Shown here piece by piece: positions 37,271 to 45,868 of a stretch of 64,000 nt of DNA. Position numbers and translations under genes: made by a program. The stretch's first letter is position 1. Each line of letters opens with the position of its first letter. The stretch is from JAAXHF01 sp965242605 (GTDB lineage Bacteria; Desulfobacterota; Binatia; Bin18), in contig CBDESS010000002.1 of the NCBI GenBank assembly GCA_965242605.1, positions 434,001 to 498,000 on the forward strand, given 5' to 3'. The notes under the pieces are model-generated. The model had not been told where the DNA came from. It searched no databases and was given only the letters and a program-made list of their open reading frames with translations.

Positions 37271-38858
37271 GCTCACGGCGCATCGTCATGCGTCGCATAT
37301 CCACCACCAGGCTGTCCGGGGGGGGGGTGATGCGACCGTCGGCAGCAACCGATATGACCGGCAGGTGGGCAGAGTCCGGGGCCAGCTCCCGCAGCAGCAG
37401 GGAGACCATACCCAGAGCACCCCAGTCAGGGAAGGAAGAGGGCAGCCCGAACTCGTCATAGCGCACCGGCGGCGCGAGCGTATCCTGCCACCTGGCACGG
37501 ATCACATAGATGCTGCGTGCCTCGGCCAGGTTCCCCTGCGTCAACTGGGAGCGCATGAACTCCAACTCCCGGACCTGTGGTACCACAAAGGAGGTCTGCA
37601 CATGCCAGGTCGCCAGCAGCGCGCATGCACTTGCCAGCCCTCCCGCGGCAGCATTCGCCCAGACCGGGGAAAAGGTGAGTCGTCTGGCCTGCCGGCAACG
37701 CGACGCGTAACCCCGCCAGGCCAGAAACGTATATACGACAACAAGAGACGAGAGGCTCGACAGGCTCCGATACGAGGCCCAGGACTCCGCGGCCACCAGG
37801 TTTGGCGCGTAGCTCAGCGGCAGGAGCATCCCAGCCAGCCCCAGTTTCCACAGCCGCTCTCTCCATGTCCCCTGAAAATACAGCAGCAGCCCGCCGGCGG
37901 TGAGGCCAGCGACAGCCCAGGCGATGCCCACATCCACACTCCTGATGAGGATGAAGCTACTATAATAATAGATGAGGCCAGCAACAGCCTGGGCGATGCT
38001 CACATCCACACTCTGGTGCAAAGGAACGGACCCCTGTCCTGACAAGAGCAGGTACCCAGGGGAGAGCAGCACGAAGTTCAGCGCGTTAGGCAGGACTTCA
38101 CCAAGAAACCAGACGACTTTGGCAGGAATATCCTGAACGAGGCCGGTCCGCGCGGGATGGTCTGGATACACGACTGCGCCCAGTTCATACACGCCAAACG
38201 CCAACGGCAGCCCAGCCATGCCAATCAGACCGTAGAACCGCAAGCGGCGGATCATAGCACCCGGCGGTGTGTCCGGTTTCAGGACAACGATCGCCACACA
38301 AACCCAGAAAAACATGGCCGCCGGCTGATAGATGGTGAGGGCGGCGAGCAGGACCAGACTTGAGCCGGCCGCAAGCAGCCCTTGCCGCAAGCGCCGGCTG
38401 GTCGCAAGCGCCCACTCGGCCAGCAAGAACGCAAGCCCCGAGACGGTCGAGGCAAAGGGAAACGTTGCCGCTGTAGCCCAGGCCGCGTAGACTTGAAACG
38501 GCAGGCTCGTCCCGATCATCACCCCTACGCAAAAAGACTGAAACCTGCTCCAGCCGGCGCGGACAAGTATCAGGAACACGAGCCAAGCCATCAGCCCGAT
38601 GCCAACTACCCCCCCGAAGCGGGCGTAGCGCAGCTCCTCAATAGTTGTTGCCGACTGTAAGAAGAGCCAAGTCGCCAGAGCGTAGAGCGGGCGGCCCTCT
38701 CGTATCTTTTTTGGTATCGACCCTCCCTGCGGCCCGGCGGCCAGATCGGGATAATCGTCGGAGAAGGCATAATCAGTATGCAGCACCGGGGTGTAGACCG
38801 TCAAGAAAACGGCCAGGAAGAGGCCGAGGGCGGCCCAGCCTGCAAGGCGCACTTTCAT
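37203..38858 (-). CDS. Polytopic membrane protein, GT-C/GtrII-like glycosyltransferase candidate
   Basis: A 551-residue protein with about 11 predicted helices. Just after the first helix it carries HTDYAFSDDYPDLA, an acidic motif in the first periplasmic loop as in GT-C glycosyltransferases (GtrII and related 'FSDDY' proteins). The last ~130 residues form a soluble domain. Two near-copies of SVDV.IA.AVAGL lie ~24 residues apart (plus-strand region 37905-38015). Start at ATG 38858 with only a weak ribosome site. It is the only minus-strand gene inside the glycan cluster and its 3' end overlaps the upstream gene by 68 bases. Substrate unknown. Confidence 0.75.
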   Translation of the reverse strand: MKVRLAGWAALGLFLAVFLTVYTPVLHTDYAFSDDYPDLAAGPQGGSIPKKIREGRPLYALATWLFLQSATTIEELRYARFGGVVGIGLMAWLVFLILVRAGWSRFQSFCVGVMIGTSLPFQVYAAWATAATFPFASTVSGLAFLLAEWALATSRRLRQGLLAAGSSLVLLAALTIYQPAAMFFWVCVAIVVLKPDTPPGAMIRRLRFYGLIGMAGLPLAFGVYELGAVVYPDHPARTGLVQDIPAKVVWFLGEVLPNALNFVLLSPGYLLLSGQGSVPLHQSVDVSIAQAVAGLIYYYSSFILIRSVDVGIAWAVAGLTAGGLLLYFQGTWRERLWKLGLAGMLLPLSYAPNLVAAESWASYRSLSSLSSLVVVYTFLAWRGYASRCRQARRLTFSPVWANAAAGGLASACALLATWHVQTSFVVPQVRELEFMRSQLTQGNLAEARSIYVIRARWQDTLAPPVRYDEFGLPSSFPDWGALGMVSLLLRELAPDSAHLPVISVAADGRITPPPDSLVVDMRRMTMRRELSRLSPAAAGSATGAGPSGAGQ

Positions 38859-38961
38859 AGGGCCGCAAGCTAACAGGTCTGGTATCACTTGGAAAATCAG
38901 GAAGATGCCTGTCTTGGAGGCCGTAGCTGACCGTGCGGCGGATTGATGGTATAGAAGGGCC

Positions 38962-39714
38962 ATGCCAATCAGCATTGACATCATCATTCCCTGCCTCAAT
39001 GAAGAACACAGTCTGTCCCGAAGCGTCCGGCGGCTGCATGCCTTTCTGTCAGCAGAGATGGCCGCTTACGAGTGGCGCATTACCATCGCCGACAACGGCT
39101 CTACCGACGGTACGCTCGCCGCCGCCACAGCCCTGTCCGAAGAACTCTCCGCCCTACGCCCCATACACCTCGCCCAGCGGGGACGCGGGCGCGCTCTGCG
39201 ACAGGCGTGTATGGAAAGCCAAGCCGATATTGTCGCGTATATGGACGTTGACCTGTCTACTGCTCTGGACCATCTGCCGATGCTGATAGAGGCTATTGTG
39301 GTCAAGGGATACCATATCGCTATTGGCTCACGGCTCTTGCCCGAGTCGCAGGTTATGGGCCGCTCGCTCGTCCGCGAGATCACATCATGGACTTACAGCT
39401 TGCTGTTCCGTGCTCTATTCTGGACGCCGTTTCGAGATGCCCAGTGTGGCTTCAAGGCGATGAGCCGCGGGGTGGCCGAAGACCTCGTCCCGCTGGTGCG
39501 AGACAATGGCTGGTTTTTCGACTCCGAGCTGCTGATTCTGGCTCAGAAGTGCGGCTACCGGATATGTGAGCTGCCGGTGAACTGGACAGACGACCCGGAC
39601 AGCCGGGTTCATGTCCTGCACACCGCCTGGGAGGATGTGAAGGGTCTGCTCCGTCTCAAGTTTGGCGGGGTAGAAAAGGTCCGCCGGCACCTGCGCACAG
39701 CCGGCAGGGCCTAG
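38962..39714 (+). CDS. Family 2 glycosyltransferase, dolichyl-phosphate glucosyltransferase-like
   Basis: A 250-residue GT-A enzyme. IDIIIPCLNEEHSLSRSVRR starts the fold, IADNGSTDGT binds the nucleotide sugar, AYMDVDLSTALDHLP holds the DxD motif, and FRDAQCGFKAMSRG and WFFDSELLILAQKCGYRICELPVNW are typical of dolichyl/undecaprenyl-phosphate beta-glucosyltransferases (DPG synthases, ALG5/GtrB-like). It lacks C-terminal membrane helices, unlike GtrB. It likely makes a polyprenyl-phosphate-linked sugar that serves the neighbouring GT-C proteins as donor. AAGG sits close to the ATG. Confidence 0.9.
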   Translation: MPISIDIIIPCLNEEHSLSRSVRRLHAFLSAEMAAYEWRITIADNGSTDGTLAAATALSEELSALRPIHLAQRGRGRALRQACMESQADIVAYMDVDLSTALDHLPMLIEAIVVKGYHIAIGSRLLPESQVMGRSLVREITSWTYSLLFRALFWTPFRDAQCGFKAMSRGVAEDLVPLVRDNGWFFDSELLILAQKCGYRICELPVNWTDDPDSRVHVLHTAWEDVKGLLRLKFGGVEKVRRHLRTAGRA

Positions 39715-39723
39715 GTCCCCTTT

Positions 39724-41868
39724 GTGTTCCTCTTCCATCACACCCATCGTGATGTGCCGCTCCTGTGGCTGGGAGTCGGCTCAGGCGTTCTGTATGGCGC
39801 ACTCACCCGGCTGAGCTACGCTTTCGTCTATGGCCACGGGCATCTTCAGCGTCCCATTCTTCTCTGTGTGGCGGTCTACGCCGGGATATTTGTCTGCTAT
39901 TGCCTGGCCGTCTCTCTGCTGCTGCGCTGTCCTGGCCACCAGGCAGCGGGCCGGACGGTGTGGCTGATCGTGGGCTTTGGGCTGCTCTTTCGCGCGACCC
40001 TGTTTTTCTCCCAGCCAATTCAGGAGGACGACTTCTATCGCTATCTGTGGGACGGCGCGGTTGTTGCAGAGGGTCTGAATCCCTACCAGTTTGCCCCGCT
40101 CAGCGTCCGCCAACCGCCCCAGACGGCTGAGCCAGCCCTCCGGGCCTTTGTCGAGCTCGCCGAGCAGGATGCCCGGCTGTCGTTTGTTCTGGCGCGGGTT
40201 AATCATCCCCATATTCCGACCATCTATCCGCCCTTGGCTCAGGCCGTCTTTGGTCTCACGGCCTGGATAGTGCCCGGCAGTCTGAGCGCCCTGCGGCTGG
40301 TCTTTGTGGCGTGTGAGCTCGGTCTGTGCGGCGTGCTGCTGGTATTGCTGCGGCATCTGACGCTCAGCCCGCTGCTCCTGGTGATCTACGCCTGGTCGCC
40401 GCTGGTCATCAAAGAGACCATGAACTCCACCCACTATGATGTGCTGCCGACCTTCTGCCTGGTCCTGGCCGTGGCCCTGATGGTCAAGGGCCGGGGCGTC
40501 CTGGCCCAGCTCAGCCTGGCCGCCGCGGCGCTGGCCAAGCTCTATCCCGCCTTGCTCCTCCCCGTCTTCTTTGCCCGCGTGTGGAAAGTCCACGGTCGTG
40601 CCCACGCCCTGCTTGGCCTGTCCGCGGCCGGGGCGGCGCTCATTGCCGGCTATGCCCCGTTTTGGCAGGTCGGTGGGGGGTTGTGGACAGGAACCCGGAC
40701 CTTTGCCGGGCAATGGCAGGCCAATAGTCTGATTTTTCCCGGTCTTGTGGCGTTGGTGGGTGAACGCTGGCTGGCAAACGGCCTCGTCCTTGCCGGGCTG
40801 GGCTGTGCTGTGCTCCTGGTCAGCACGCGCTCAAAGCTGGAGGACGACCGGCAGTTTGTGGACAGCTGTGGGCTGCTCCTGGGCGTGCTGTTCCTGCTCA
40901 GCCCGGTCGGCAACCCGTGGTACTTTGTCTGTCTAGTCCCCTTTCTGACCCTGCTGCCCCGTCGCTCGTGGCTGCTCCTGTCCGGTTTGCTGTGCCTGTA
41001 TTATGTGTCATTCTACTACCTCTATCGGGGGCGGCTGGAGACTTGGTGGCATATCTGGCTGGAATATGTCCCGTTCTATGGGCTGCTGGCCTGGGAGTGG
41101 TGGCGCGGGGAGTATGCCGCCGCCGGCAGCTGGAGACCAGCCACGAGACCACGGCAGCAGCGCAAGCGGAGCGCAGAGCGGAGGCTTCACCTGAGACGGA
41201 CCCTGCATGGCCTGTGGCCGGCCGGCGTGCTGGCCTGTCTTGTGCTCGGTGTTACCGGCGAGAGCCGGGCGGCTGAGCCGCTGAGCCGGACAAGCCCACT
41301 GCGCATTGTTGGGGAACAGGTACAGGTCTTTGGCTGGATTTTTCCCCGCGGCTTTAATGCTGCCGCAGGACCCGAGGCCGGCTATCACTTCCTGGTGTGG
41401 CAGGACGGCACATCTCCCCACGCTCTGATCCACACCCCGGCCGATGACCTCGACTTCCACGCCGCGCTGCTGCGGCTGGGCGCTCGGCCGGGCAAGCCGC
41501 TGCCACTGGCCGCCTGGACCGGCCGGCCTCAGCATCCGGCCTCGCACCAGACCGTGACCGGCAGTCGGCTCACCATCCGGGTCTCCTGGCCGGACAACCC
41601 CGCCGGTCTTGCGCTTGAGCAGGTTTTCGCCCGCGGGCCGCTCAGCCCTTACTTTGGCGGCAACCGGGACCGCTGGTTCAATCGCATTCCCTTCGCCCCC
41701 CGTCCAGGCTGCCTGGTCTGCCTGTACAGCTGCCCGAGCGGCAAGGTGAGCAACGGGGCGCTGAGCATCGCCGACTACATGAGCAGCCCAACACGATTTA
41801 CGGCCGATACCGGCCGGCTCCCGCCCGATGGTACGCCGGTTGTGGTCAGCTTTGCCCTCGAGTCCTGA
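39724..41868 (+). CDS. Fusion: GT-C membrane mannosyltransferase-like protein plus C-terminal YdjY-like domain
   Basis: A 714-residue protein, GTG start ten bases after the upstream glycosyltransferase. Residues ~1-460 form ~11 helices with QEDDFYRYLWDGAVVAEGLNPYQFAP (first-loop acidic motif), HIPTIYPPLAQAVFG, SPLVIKETMNSTHYD, ALAKLYPALLLPVFF and SPVGNPWYFVCLVPF. These are hallmarks of GT87/DUF2029-type polyprenol-phosphate-dependent mannosyltransferases. A basic linker (RPRQQRKRSAERRLHLRR) leads to a second hydrophobic stretch resembling a signal peptide (GVLACLVLGVTGESRAAE). The remaining ~220 residues are exported and match, as far as I can judge, the YdjY pattern (VFGWIFPRGFNA, LDFHAALLRLGARPGKPLPL, PGCLVCLYSCPSGKVSNGAL). 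Confidence 0.82.
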   Translation: MFLFHHTHRDVPLLWLGVGSGVLYGALTRLSYAFVYGHGHLQRPILLCVAVYAGIFVCYCLAVSLLLRCPGHQAAGRTVWLIVGFGLLFRATLFFSQPIQEDDFYRYLWDGAVVAEGLNPYQFAPLSVRQPPQTAEPALRAFVELAEQDARLSFVLARVNHPHIPTIYPPLAQAVFGLTAWIVPGSLSALRLVFVACELGLCGVLLVLLRHLTLSPLLLVIYAWSPLVIKETMNSTHYDVLPTFCLVLAVALMVKGRGVLAQLSLAAAALAKLYPALLLPVFFARVWKVHGRAHALLGLSAAGAALIAGYAPFWQVGGGLWTGTRTFAGQWQANSLIFPGLVALVGERWLANGLVLAGLGCAVLLVSTRSKLEDDRQFVDSCGLLLGVLFLLSPVGNPWYFVCLVPFLTLLPRRSWLLLSGLLCLYYVSFYYLYRGRLETWWHIWLEYVPFYGLLAWEWWRGEYAAAGSWRPATRPRQQRKRSAERRLHLRRTLHGLWPAGVLACLVLGVTGESRAAEPLSRTSPLRIVGEQVQVFGWIFPRGFNAAAGPEAGYHFLVWQDGTSPHALIHTPADDLDFHAALLRLGARPGKPLPLAAWTGRPQHPASHQTVTGSRLTIRVSWPDNPAGLALEQVFARGPLSPYFGGNRDRWFNRIPFAPRPGCLVCLYSCPSGKVSNGALSIADYMSSPTRFTADTGRLPPDGTPVVVSFALES

Positions 41869-41871
41869 GCC

Positions 41872-42573
41872 ATGCCGGAGCCACCCCCCCGCCTTGCGGT
41901 CATCATTCCGGCTCTCAATGAGGAGCGCTCCCTGCCGCGGGTGCTGGCCGCGCTGCCGCGCGACAGGCTCGAGGAGATTGTGGTCGTGGATAACGGCTCA
42001 TCGGACAGGACGGCCGCGGTCGCCCGCGCCGGCGGGGCCAGCGTGGTGCGCGAAGTGCGCCGCGGCTATGGCTGGGCGTGCCTGGCCGGCATTGACCACC
42101 TCAGGCCCGGCCCGCCCGACATTGTGGTTTTTGTGGACGCCGATTACAGCGACCATCCAGATGAGCTGCCGGCCCTTATCGCCCCGATTGTCTCGGGGGA
42201 GTACGATATGGTGATTGGCTCGCGCACCAGGGGCGGGGCCCAGCCCGGTGCCCTGCTGCCGCACGCCCGTTTTGGCAATAGCCTGGCCACCTTCCTGATC
42301 CGGCTGTTGTACGGCTTTCGGTATACCGACCTGGGGCCCTTTCGGGCGCTGCGTTTTCGCTCCCTGCTCGAGCTGGGGATGACGGACCGCACCTACGGCT
42401 GGACGGTTGAGATGCAGATCAAAGCTATTCAGCACGGCCTGCGGATTACCGAGGTCCCGGTGCGCTACCGCCGGCGCATCGGCGTCTCAAAGGTCAGCGG
42501 CACGCTGAAAGGCACGCTGCTGGCCGGCTCTACCATTCTGTGGACGGTGTTTCGCTACGCCTGGAGGCGTTGA
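41872..42573 (+). CDS. Family 2 glycosyltransferase
   Basis: A 233-residue GT-A enzyme. RLAVIIPALNEERSLPRVLAALP, VVVDNGSSDRTAAVA, VFVDADYSDHPDELP (DxD) and VIGSRTRGGAQPGALLPHARFGNSLATFLIRLLYG, DLGPFRALRF and TYGWTVEMQIKAIQHGLRITEVPVRYRRRIGVSKVSGT are classic for soluble polyprenyl-phosphate glycosyltransferase-like proteins. It starts three bases after the fusion gene, and the next gene starts directly after its stop (TGAATG), so the run 38962-43586 is one operon. Confidence 0.9.
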   Translation: MPEPPPRLAVIIPALNEERSLPRVLAALPRDRLEEIVVVDNGSSDRTAAVARAGGASVVREVRRGYGWACLAGIDHLRPGPPDIVVFVDADYSDHPDELPALIAPIVSGEYDMVIGSRTRGGAQPGALLPHARFGNSLATFLIRLLYGFRYTDLGPFRALRFRSLLELGMTDRTYGWTVEMQIKAIQHGLRITEVPVRYRRRIGVSKVSGTLKGTLLAGSTILWTVFRYAWRR

Positions 42574-42909
42574 ATGACCAGGACGGAAATGATGGCCGAG
42601 ACGGAATGGAATCTGGGCTTCGCCTATGCCGAGGTGGTGGCCCGGCTGGAAAAAATGCTGAAGCGCCGTCCGCTCGCCTATTGCCGGCAGACAAGCGATA
42701 TGGAGGCCCGCTTCGAGGTCACGCTGCCGCCCGGTCGGGGCCGGGCTGAGCTGATCGCCCGTCCGCTCGCGGCCTCGGGCCGGCCGGCCCCACTCCAGGC
42801 GGTCCGCTCGCGGACCCTGCTGCGCGTCCGCTTTGAGGCGCTTGACCGCCAACAGCGGCACGCCTTTATGCAGGACTTGAGCCTGGCCTTTCTGCGGGTT
42901 GGGGGTTGA
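42574..42909 (+). CDS. Hypothetical protein of 111 residues within glycosyltransferase operon
   Basis: I do not recognise this protein. It is soluble, 111 residues, with an amphipathic N-terminal helix (WNLGFAYAEVVARLEKMLKRRP) and an Arg-rich central part (FEVTLPPGRGRAELIARPL). It starts at the base after the upstream glycosyltransferase stop and its TGA overlaps the next ATG (TGATG), so its expression is tightly coupled to two glycosyltransferases. A role as an accessory or regulator of one of them is inference. Confidence 0.7.
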   Translation: MTRTEMMAETEWNLGFAYAEVVARLEKMLKRRPLAYCRQTSDMEARFEVTLPPGRGRAELIARPLAASGRPAPLQAVRSRTLLRVRFEALDRQQRHAFMQDLSLAFLRVGG

Positions 42910-43586
42910 TGGACATTTCGGTGATCATCCCCACCCTGAATGAGGCGGCGACGATTGCCGCAACCCTGGGCCGGGTGCGCGACAGCGGGGCGTGTGAGCT
43001 CATTGTGGTTGATGGCGGCAGTGACGACGGCACCCCAGAGCTGGCCCGGCCTCAGGCCGACCTTGTGCTGTCGGCCGGCCGGGGCCGGGCCAGACAGATG
43101 AACGCCGGGGCTCGGGCGGCCGGCGGTCGGGTGGTGCTGTTTTTGCACGCCGATACGCTGTTGCCGCCCGGCTTTCCGGCGCTGCTCGAGTACGCGCTGC
43201 GCGACCCCCAGGTGGTGGGCGGCCGTTTTGATATCCGGCTTGACGCCGAGGGCTGGCCGTTTCGGATGGTGGAGACGCTGGTGAATATCCGCTCACGGCT
43301 GTCGCGGATTGCGACCGGCGATCAGGCGATTTTTGTCCGGCGTCAGACCTTCCTGGAACTGGGCGGCTATCGTGAGACCGAGCTGATGGAAGACCTGGAG
43401 CTGAGCTGTCGGCTCAAGCGGCGGGGCAGGCTGGCCTGCCTGCGCGAGCGGGTCGTGACCTCGGCCCGCCGCTGGCAGCGGGACGGGATTGTCCGGACCA
43501 TCGTACTGATGTGGGCACTGCGCCTGCTGTATTGGGTCGGCGTGCCGCCGAGTTATCTAAAGACATTCTACGCCGATACGCGCTGA
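42909..43586 (+). CDS. TIGR04283-family glycosyltransferase (arsenosugar/polyprenyl-type)
   Basis: A 225-residue family 2 glycosyltransferase. MDISVIIPTLNEAATIAATL, IVVDGGSDDGTPELA, LSAGRGRARQMNAGARAAGGRVVLFLHADTLLPPGF, GGRFDIRLDAEGWPFRMVE and GDQAIFVRRQTFLELGGYRE together match the TIGR04283 group (named for arsenosugar biosynthesis but broader). No arsenic genes are nearby, so the arsenosugar label should not be assumed. ATG at 42909 overlaps the stop of the 111-residue gene. Last gene of the glycan operon. Confidence 0.88.
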   Translation: MDISVIIPTLNEAATIAATLGRVRDSGACELIVVDGGSDDGTPELARPQADLVLSAGRGRARQMNAGARAAGGRVVLFLHADTLLPPGFPALLEYALRDPQVVGGRFDIRLDAEGWPFRMVETLVNIRSRLSRIATGDQAIFVRRQTFLELGGYRETELMEDLELSCRLKRRGRLACLRERVVTSARRWQRDGIVRTIVLMWALRLLYWVGVPPSYLKTFYADTR

Positions 43587-43646
43587 GCACCGGGGGGAGG
43601 CCCGGGCCGCGGCCGGGTGCAAGCCATGTCCAGCGCCTCAAGCCGT

Positions 43647-44570
43647 TTACTCCAGGGAGCCCTCGTAGATGGCCATTACCGTGTCGAGAAACCTGAGCCC
43701 GTCTTCTTTTGCGCGTTGGAAGGAGTTGCGCCCGATAATCGAACCAAACCCGCCGCCATCACGGATGGCTCGGACTTCGCCAAAGAACTCCTCGTCCCCT
43801 TTGGCCGGGCCGCCCGAGAAGATCACAATCCGCTTGCCGTCAAACGCACTCTGGACAACGTGGCGGATGCGGTCGGCCAGGCTGTCAATCGGCACCTGGT
43901 AGCGCTGGTAGGCTTTTTGCGCCTCGGCCAGCTCGATGTGGGCCGAGGGCGGTTTGACCTTGATAATATGGGCCCCGAGCTGGGCCGCGATCTGGGCGGC
44001 GTAGGCCACAACGTCAACTGCGGTCTCACCGGCTTTGCTGAGGTTGCTGCCGCGCGGATAGGACCACACCACAACGGCCAAGCCCTTGGATTTGGCCTCT
44101 TTGGTGATCTCGCGCAGCTGCTCATACATGGTCTGGGCCGCGGACGAGCCTGGGTAGATGGTGAAACCCACCGCGGCGCAGCCCAGCCGCAGGGCGTCAT
44201 CGACGCTGCTGGTCACCGCGGACAGGGGGTCTGTTTCGTCGTGCAGCACGTCGTGGTTGTTGAGCTTGAGAATGGTGGGAATCCGGTCCAGAAATCTGTC
44301 TGCGCCGGCTTCGATAAATCCCAGCGGCGCGGCGTAGGCGTTGCAGCCGGCGTCGAGCGCGAGCTGAAAATGGTAGTCGGGATCATACCCGGCTGGATTG
44401 GGGGCAAAGCTGCGCGCCGGGCCGTGCTCAAAGCCCTGGTCAACTGGCAGGATGACCAGCCGGCCGCTGCCGGCTAAGCGGCCAGTGTTGAGCAGGCGGG
44501 CGATATTGGCGCGGCTGCCCGGATTGTCGCCCTCATACCAACTGAGAATCTCACGAACACGTTCGGTCAT
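43647..44570 (-). CDS. Class I fructose-bisphosphate aldolase (DhnA/FbaB type)
   Basis: A 307-residue class I aldolase of the archaeal/FbaB type, which cleaves or forms fructose-1,6-bisphosphate by a Schiff-base lysine. RLVILPVDQGFEHGPARSFAPNP, ILKLNNHD, GFTIYPGS, VVVWSYPRGSNLSK, AHIIKVKPPSAHIE (Schiff-base Lys segment) and RIVIFSGGPAKGDEEF with GSIIGRNSFQR (phosphate site) are visible. GGGAGG lies seven bases before the ATG at 44570. fbp lies directly upstream on the same strand, which suggests use in gluconeogenesis or a Calvin-type sugar route. Confidence 0.93.
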   Translation of the reverse strand: MTERVREILSWYEGDNPGSRANIARLLNTGRLAGSGRLVILPVDQGFEHGPARSFAPNPAGYDPDYHFQLALDAGCNAYAAPLGFIEAGADRFLDRIPTILKLNNHDVLHDETDPLSAVTSSVDDALRLGCAAVGFTIYPGSSAAQTMYEQLREITKEAKSKGLAVVVWSYPRGSNLSKAGETAVDVVAYAAQIAAQLGAHIIKVKPPSAHIELAEAQKAYQRYQVPIDSLADRIRHVVQSAFDGKRIVIFSGGPAKGDEEFFGEVRAIRDGGGFGSIIGRNSFQRAKEDGLRFLDTVMAIYEGSLE

Positions 44571-44699
44571 ACGAATCCCTCCCGTATCTCCCCCGGCTGG
44601 GCGTTCCGCGGCTGTGGGATGCCGCGCGCGGGGTGTTCCATACTGCGTTTCCATGACACAATTGAGCGCTCGGGTGAGCGCAGCCCTGGGTTCTCTCGC

Positions 44700-45698
44700 T
44701 TACTTGTAAAACGACTCCGCGGTGCGCACGTCCTGGGCGCTGCCGATGAGCAGCGGCGTCCGTTGATGGAGGCTGTCGGGCACAATGTCGCGTATGTCCT
44801 GGCTGCCGTCGCTGGCCCGACCGCCGGCCTGCTCGGCCACAAACCCGAGCGGGGCGGCTTCGTACATGAGCCGTAGCTTGCCCTTGGCGTTCTTGGGGTC
44901 GGCCGGGTACAGGAAGATGCCGCCTTTGAGCAGGGTGCGGTGAAAGTCGGCGACGAGGGAGCCGATGTAGCGGCCCGAGTAGGGCCGCTTGGTGGCGCTG
45001 TCGCTCTCTTGCAGGTAGTCGATATAGGCGCGGGTCTGGGGGAACCAGGTGTTGCGCCGGCCCTCGTTAATGCTGTAGGTCGAGCCGCGCTGGGGAATAC
45101 GGATATTTTCGTGAGAGAGCAGAAAGTCTCCAATGCCACGGTCGAGCGTGAAGCCGTGTACGCCCTGGCCGGTGGTGTAGACCAGGGTGGTGCTGGGGCC
45201 GTATAAGGCGTAGCCGGCCGCGACCTGGCTGCGGCCGCGCAGGTGCAGCGCTTCGATAAGCGCGGGGCCTTTTTTGCCCTGCGGGCGGCGGTGGACCGAA
45301 AAGATAGAGCCGACGGTCACGTTGACATCCAGGTTTGACGAGCCGTCAAGCGGGTCAACAAAAATGACATATTTGCCCCTGTCCTCATTGCCCTGAATCG
45401 GGGCCGGCTGCTCCATTTCTTCGGACACGACCTCGGACACGAGCTGGCCGTTGGCAAAGGCGGACAGAAAGGCGTCGTTGCTGATCTGGTCAAGTTTTTG
45501 CTGGACTTCACCCTGGATATTGATCTCGCCAGAGGCACCCAAAACGTCTGCCAAGCCGGCCCGGCCAAGCTCCCGGGCGATCGTTTTGGCCGCAAACGCG
45601 ATTTGCGACAGCAGCATGGAGAACTCTCCGGTTGCGCCCGGATGCTCGCGCTGCTGCATCAGCAGGTAACGGGTCAGTGTAATGCCGGTCCTCTCCAT
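44700..45698 (-). CDS. fbp: Fructose-1,6-bisphosphatase class I
   Basis: A 332-residue class I FBPase. Metal-site motifs are complete: SEEMEQ (Glu), IFVDPLDGSSNLDVNVTVGSIFSVHRRP (the DPLDGSSN signature) and the C-terminal KLRLMYEAAPLGFVAEQAGGRASDG. GGGAGG precedes the ATG. With the class I aldolase 129 bp downstream it gives the two consecutive steps that turn triose phosphates into fructose-6-phosphate. Confidence 0.96.
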   Translation of the reverse strand: MERTGITLTRYLLMQQREHPGATGEFSMLLSQIAFAAKTIARELGRAGLADVLGASGEINIQGEVQQKLDQISNDAFLSAFANGQLVSEVVSEEMEQPAPIQGNEDRGKYVIFVDPLDGSSNLDVNVTVGSIFSVHRRPQGKKGPALIEALHLRGRSQVAAGYALYGPSTTLVYTTGQGVHGFTLDRGIGDFLLSHENIRIPQRGSTYSINEGRRNTWFPQTRAYIDYLQESDSATKRPYSGRYIGSLVADFHRTLLKGGIFLYPADPKNAKGKLRLMYEAAPLGFVAEQAGGRASDGSQDIRDIVPDSLHQRTPLLIGSAQDVRTAESFYK

Positions 45699-45868
45699 AC
45701 TTGCGCCCTCCCGGAAAGACTCCCTGTCTTCATCAAGTGTACTATAGCCGGCCGCATTGGTCCAAAGGGGGGAGGGGAAAATCTCAATGCCGGGCCGGCA
45801 TGAGGCTGTGGAGGAGGGGAGCAGGGGCGGCTGGGCCGCTTCCGGGCTGAGGTGCAGCCACCGCGCTC

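Noticed and set aside
35235..43586. Genomic island integrated at tRNA-Arg
   Set aside because: The glycan cluster follows a tRNA gene, but I found no integrase, no second copy of the tRNA 3' end and no obvious att repeat inside the window.
42909..43586. Arsenosugar biosynthesis assignment for the TIGR04283-type glycosyltransferase
   Set aside because: No arsenic methyltransferase or radical SAM partner lies nearby; the family is broader than its name.
43590..43625. GC-rich imperfect palindrome between convergent glycosyltransferase and aldolase genes
   Set aside because: It lacks a T-run and GC-rich palindromes arise often in this composition; not enough to call a terminator.
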